The notes beneath the pieces are model-generated. The model did not search any database, was not told the DNA's origin, and saw only the letters and a program-made list of their open reading frames with translations. A stretch of DNA of 64,000 nt from SFWF01 sp045539925 (GTDB lineage: Bacteria; Bacillota; Clostridia; Oscillospirales; Acutalibacteraceae), in NCBI GenBank assembly GCA_045539925.1, contig JAZQGH010000145.1, positions 1-64,000 on the forward strand, given 5' to 3'. Positions 60,760 through 64,000 of the stretch are shown piece by piece. The translations under genes and the position numbers were made by a program. Position 1 is the first letter of the stretch. Each line of letters begins with the position of its first letter.

Positions 60760-60785
60760 GCGGCGGGAGCAAGCCCCCGCCCTAC
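60760..60785. repeat. GC-rich hairpin repeat between livF and the SDR gene
   Basis: GGCGGG-AGCAAGC-CCCCGCC hairpin. Related in form and CCGCCCTAC end to 55959-55983. It may terminate the liv operon on the minus strand. Confidence 0.5.
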
Positions 60786-60791
60786 TTTTTT

Positions 60792-61502
60792 CTATCCGCC
60801 GAGATATGCCTTTTTAACCTGATCGCTGGCGGCAAGCTCAGCTCCTGTGCCTGTCAGCACAATGCTACCCGTCTCGAGCACGTATGCTCTGTCGGAAATA
60901 GCGAGAGATTTACCTGCATTCTGCTCAACAAGCAGAATGGTGGTGCCGTCCTTGTTTATGTCCTTGATTATCTCAAAAACCTGATCTACAAGGAGGGGGG
61001 AAAGACCCATAGAGGGCTCGTCAAGCATTAAAAGCTTGGGGTGGGACATAAGAGCGCGTCCCATAGCAAGCATCTGCTGTTCACCGCCCGAAAGGGTTCC
61101 CGCAATCTGATTTTTACGCTCTGCAAGGCGGGGAAAACGGGTATATATCTTCTCGATATCCTCCTTAAAGTTTACATCCTTGCCCTGAGAATATGCGCCC
61201 ATCATAAGATTTTCGTAAACGGTAAGCTCCTGAAAAACGCGGCGTCCCTCGGGGACCTGTGACATTCCAAGATGTACGATTTTATGACAGGGTGTTTTTG
61301 TTATATCGTGACCGTCATAAATAACGGTACCTGCGCGGGAGGGAATAAGACCGATTACCGACTGCATAGTGGTGGTCTTTCCTGCTCCGTTAGCTCCGAT
61401 AAGGGTTACAATCTCGCCCTCGTTTACCTCGAAGCTGATGCCTTTAAGCGCCTTGATAACGCCATAGTAAACTTCTAAATCTTTAACTTCCAAAAGAGCC
61501 AT
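60792..61502 (-). CDS. livF: Branched-chain amino acid ABC transporter ATPase LivF
   Basis: 236 residues. GANGAGKTTTMQSV, the LSGGEQQMLAMGRAL signature and LLMLDEPSMGLSP are present; the fold lacks the C-terminal extension of LivG. It works with LivG, LivM and LivH. Last gene of the operon, four bases after livG. Confidence 0.95.
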   Translation of the reverse strand: MALLEVKDLEVYYGVIKALKGISFEVNEGEIVTLIGANGAGKTTTMQSVIGLIPSRAGTVIYDGHDITKTPCHKIVHLGMSQVPEGRRVFQELTVYENLMMGAYSQGKDVNFKEDIEKIYTRFPRLAERKNQIAGTLSGGEQQMLAMGRALMSHPKLLMLDEPSMGLSPLLVDQVFEIIKDINKDGTTILLVEQNAGKSLAISDRAYVLETGSIVLTGTGAELAASDQVKKAYLGG

Positions 61503-61506
61503 AGCG

Positions 61507-62277
61507 TTATCCTCCTATATATGCTTTTATAACCTCGGGGTCGTTAAGAGCGACCTCGGGGGCGCCCTGTGCCAGAACTGTACCGAAGTTTAAAACGGTA
61601 ATTTCGTCGCAGAGACCCGAAACGAACTTCATATCGTGCTCGATAAGAAGAATGGTAACATTATACTCGTCGCGGATGTGGCGAACGATGTCCATAAGCT
61701 CCGCCGTCTCGTTAGGGTTCATACCTGCGGCAGGCTCGTCAAGGCAGAGAAGCTTCGGATTAGTGGCAAGTGCGCGGGCAATCTCAAGTTTTCTCTGCTT
61801 ACCGTAGGGCAGGTTGCAGGAAAGATTATTTCTTTCCTCCTCAAGACCTACTATTCTGAGTATCTCCTTTGCCCTTTCTCTCATTGCCTTTTCGGTTTTG
61901 AAGTGGCGGGGCAGACGAAGAATACTTGCAAACATAGAGCACTTAAACTCGGGCTGATTGTGAAGTCCTACAAGTACATTTCTGATAACCGTCATATTGT
62001 TGAAAAGACGGATGTTCTGGAAGGTGCGGGCAATTCCCTTATGGTTTATGGTCTCCTGACCCTTTCCCGTAAGGTTTTCGCCGTCAAGCCAGAACTTACC
62101 TGTTGTGGGCTTGTAAACACCCGTTATCATATTGAAAACGGTGGTTTTTCCTGCTCCGTTGGGTCCGACAAGTCCGTAGAGTTGACCTTCTTTGATTTCG
62201 AGATTTAATTCCTGAACAGCCTTAAGTCCGCCAAAGGAGATGCCTAAATTTTCGGTTTTTAAAACTACCTTAGCCAT
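61507..62277 (-). CDS. livG: Branched-chain amino acid ABC transporter ATPase LivG
   Basis: 256 residues. GPNGAGKTTVFNMITG, the long LivG loop with GIARTFQNIRLFNNMTV, LPYGKQRKLEIARAL as signature, and CLDEPAAGMNPNE. The C-terminal end (GAPEVALNDPEVIKAYIGG) is typical. Its start shares a base with the livM stop. Confidence 0.95.
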   Translation of the reverse strand: MAKVVLKTENLGISFGGLKAVQELNLEIKEGQLYGLVGPNGAGKTTVFNMITGVYKPTTGKFWLDGENLTGKGQETINHKGIARTFQNIRLFNNMTVIRNVLVGLHNQPEFKCSMFASILRLPRHFKTEKAMRERAKEILRIVGLEEERNNLSCNLPYGKQRKLEIARALATNPKLLCLDEPAAGMNPNETAELMDIVRHIRDEYNVTILLIEHDMKFVSGLCDEITVLNFGTVLAQGAPEVALNDPEVIKAYIGG

Positions 62278-63410
62278 TATTTATCCTCCTTTGCGCCCTT
62301 ATCGGGGGTATAAGGGGAACTGAGCTGAAGATCGGTGGACAAAACCTCGTCCATCTGAATTTTCGTGGGTACACGATCCCATTTTGCCTCATCGTCGCGG
62401 ACCTTTTGGGGGTCGTGCTTCCTGATTTTTGCAAAAACACTTTTAATATTATAGGTCTCGCGGAAGCTCTTAAGACCTGGGGCATTGTTATAGATAACAA
62501 GCACAATAAGGATAAGAGCATAGAAAAGGTCCTGCAGCACTGCAAGGTCTCCTGTAAGAATGGTTTGAAGCTTAACATCAAGGAAGGTGATAAGGGCTGC
62601 GGCAATGATCGAGCCGTTGATGCTTCCCATACCGCCGAGAACTACCATAACCAGTATCTCGATAGAGTAATTGTAGCTGAACTTTTCACTTTGAACTGTG
62701 TAGTTTGAAAAGCTGTAGAGAACACCCGCAATTCCTGCAAAGAAGGAAGAAATGGTGAATACAAACAGTTTGTACTTGGTAATATTGATACCCGTAGCAC
62801 GAGCAGCAATCTCGTTATCGCGGATGGATGTGATGGCGCGTCCGTGCTTTGAGCGGATAAGATTTTGTGTAACCGCAAGACAGACAAGGACCAAGACAAA
62901 TGCGATAATAAAGAGAAAATCCTTATCAAAACGGGGCGTGTCAAGACCCAGAGAGCCGCCGAAGGACTCTTTAGAGGTGTTCATAAATATTGCGCGGACT
63001 ATTTCGCCGAAAGCGAGTGTAACGATAGCAAGATAGTCTCCGCGGAGACGAAGGGCGGGCAGACCGATTATTATACCGAAAACTGCCGCAACAAGACCAC
63101 CTACTACAAGAGATACTGCAAGTGTGGGCACTTCGCCGATAATAGGCTCAAGCACAACGGCTGTCTTACCGCCTAGATATGCACCGACACACATAAAGCC
63201 TGCGTGACCCAGAGAAAGCTCTCCAAGGAAGCCTACAACAAGGCTTAAGGAAACCGCAAGCATAACCGCGATGGCAATTTTTTCTAAAAGATATATGTTG
63301 GATGAGGTAAGGGAGCCTGTAAGGGACATTACCGCAAAGATTACCGTGAAAACTGCTACGCCGATATAGTTGACATAGTGCTTCCACTTAATGTTTTTAA
63401 GCGCTGTCAT
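62277..63410 (-). CDS. livM: Branched-chain amino acid ABC transporter permease LivM
   Basis: 377 residues, about ten membrane segments. FLGELSLGHAGFMCVGAYLGG, RLRGDYLAIVTLAFGEIVR and VVLGGMGSINGS are the LivM landmarks. The C-terminal ~60 residues are hydrophilic and longer than in many LivM (FRETYNIKSVFAKIRKHD...). Overlaps livG and livH by one base each. Confidence 0.95.
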   Translation of the reverse strand: MTALKNIKWKHYVNYIGVAVFTVIFAVMSLTGSLTSSNIYLLEKIAIAVMLAVSLSLVVGFLGELSLGHAGFMCVGAYLGGKTAVVLEPIIGEVPTLAVSLVVGGLVAAVFGIIIGLPALRLRGDYLAIVTLAFGEIVRAIFMNTSKESFGGSLGLDTPRFDKDFLFIIAFVLVLVCLAVTQNLIRSKHGRAITSIRDNEIAARATGINITKYKLFVFTISSFFAGIAGVLYSFSNYTVQSEKFSYNYSIEILVMVVLGGMGSINGSIIAAALITFLDVKLQTILTGDLAVLQDLFYALILIVLVIYNNAPGLKSFRETYNIKSVFAKIRKHDPQKVRDDEAKWDRVPTKIQMDEVLSTDLQLSSPYTPDKGAKEDK

Positions 63411-64000
63411 TATACCTTCTCCCTTCTCTTTTTACCTAAAATGCCCGTAGGACGGACAAGAAGGATGACTATAAGTATTAAAAACTCGATAGCGTCGGTA
63501 TAGGGGGCAATGGCAGGTATCTGGAAAGAGATAGCCTCGATAATGCCCATAAGAATACCGCCAAGCATTGCACCGGGAATGGAGCCGATTCCGCCGATAA
63601 CCGCAGCGGTAAACGCCTTGATACCCGGCATTGCGCCAAGAGTGTTTGAAAGACTGGGTGACTTCATAAGCATAAAGAAACCCGCACAAGCCGCAAGAGC
63701 CGAGCCTATGGCAAAGGTTATCATAATTATTTTATTAACATTGATACCCATAAGCTGTGCTGCACCCTTATCCTCTGAGACAGCAACCATAGCGCGTCCT
63801 GTTTTTGTATATTTTACAAACAGGTTTAAAACTATCATAATTGCAAAGGAAGCAACAAGGGTGATGAGAATGTATACAGGTATCTTAAGCTCGCCGAGAA
63901 CGACGTTACCCATATCTCCCACAATGACCATTCTGGGAGCAGAGCCGAATATCATCTGTGCAGTCGACTGCAGAAGGTAGCTTACACCGATAGCCGTAAT
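63410..64000 (-). CDS. livH: Branched-chain amino acid ABC transporter permease LivH (5' end cut)
   Basis: The frame is open to the window edge (196 codons visible, reading ITAIGVSYLLQSTAQMIFGS at the edge), so the gene starts beyond position 64000 and the Met at 63955 is internal. Landmarks are SEDKGAAQLMGINVNKII, AFTAAVIGGIGSIPGAMLGG and LLVRPTGILGKKRREKV at the C terminus. The substrate-binding protein gene is not visible and may lie further right. Confidence 0.94.
   Translation of the reverse strand: MTAIGVSYLLQSTAQMIFGSAPRMVIVGDMGNVVLGELKIPVYILITLVASFAIMIVLNLFVKYTKTGRAMVAVSEDKGAAQLMGINVNKIIMITFAIGSALAACAGFFMLMKSPSLSNTLGAMPGIKAFTAAVIGGIGSIPGAMLGGILMGIIEAISFQIPAIAPYTDAIEFLILIVILLVRPTGILGKKRREKV

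Overview
The window looks like a chromosome segment of a spore-forming anaerobic member of the Clostridia (Bacillota), probably a gut Oscillospirales-like lineage. The grounds are a full-length SpoIIE with a Spo0A-type promoter, strong AGGAGG-type ribosome binding sites, sigma-A promoters of TTGACA/TATAAT type, a two-gene SufC-SufB system, an archaeal-type phosphoglycerate mutase and a moderate G+C content. This is inference; no ribosomal RNA is present to fix the taxon.

Layout. Positions 1-4309 are the right part of an integrative element inserted in a tRNA-Leu(UAA) gene. It carries an HUH-type replication endonuclease, two tiny DNA-binding proteins, a symmetric divergent promoter switch, an XRE repressor and a tyrosine integrase, and ends at a displaced 3' tRNA fragment (attR). 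It is packed with a GAAGCGG heptamer (15 copies) and holds a tandem pair of short promoter-to-terminator RNA units. Beyond attR lie a decayed small membrane-protein locus, a TtcA-like tRNA thiolase and YifB/ComM. Positions 7.5-12.4 kb hold a Wzz/tyrosine-kinase/PHP-phosphatase capsule control module with a FlaA1-type dehydratase and thiamine pyrophosphokinase, followed by a TPP riboswitch and ThiT. Next come a KDPG-aldolase fused to a VOC-like domain, sufC-sufB, two small unknown genes, glycyl-tRNA synthetase, ApgM, a U32 protein, tRNA-Val(GAC), a YtrA-type regulator with its ABC transporter, a BioY-BirA fusion, a YjdF-like membrane protein and QueH.

Positions 29.4-35.8 kb form a surface-polymer cluster: a TagGH exporter, two CDP-glycerol-type phosphotransferases (one fused to a GT8 domain) and a Stealth phosphotransferase. 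Positions 35.9-47.0 kb are a complete branched-chain amino acid operon, ilvBNCD-leuACDB-ilvE, preceded by a leader peptide and attenuator. Positions 47.1-55.5 kb are a complete histidine operon, hisZGDCBHA-F-IE-J. The right end has a small ribbon-helix-helix gene, spoIIE, a cation/proton antiporter, a short-chain dehydrogenase and a branched-chain amino acid ABC transporter (livHMGF, livH cut by the window edge).

Several families of non-coding interspersed repeats are visible. One family occurs at 16.1-16.5, 42.8-43.05 and 55.5 kb, with a related core at 18.6-18.8 kb. Two members sit in the loops of very long terminator hairpins between convergent genes, and one sits inside the leu operon. 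The observations I rate highest are the Chi-like heptamer enrichment and tandem small RNAs of the mobile element, the structured repeat family, the BioY-BirA fusion and the ilv leader-peptide attenuator.
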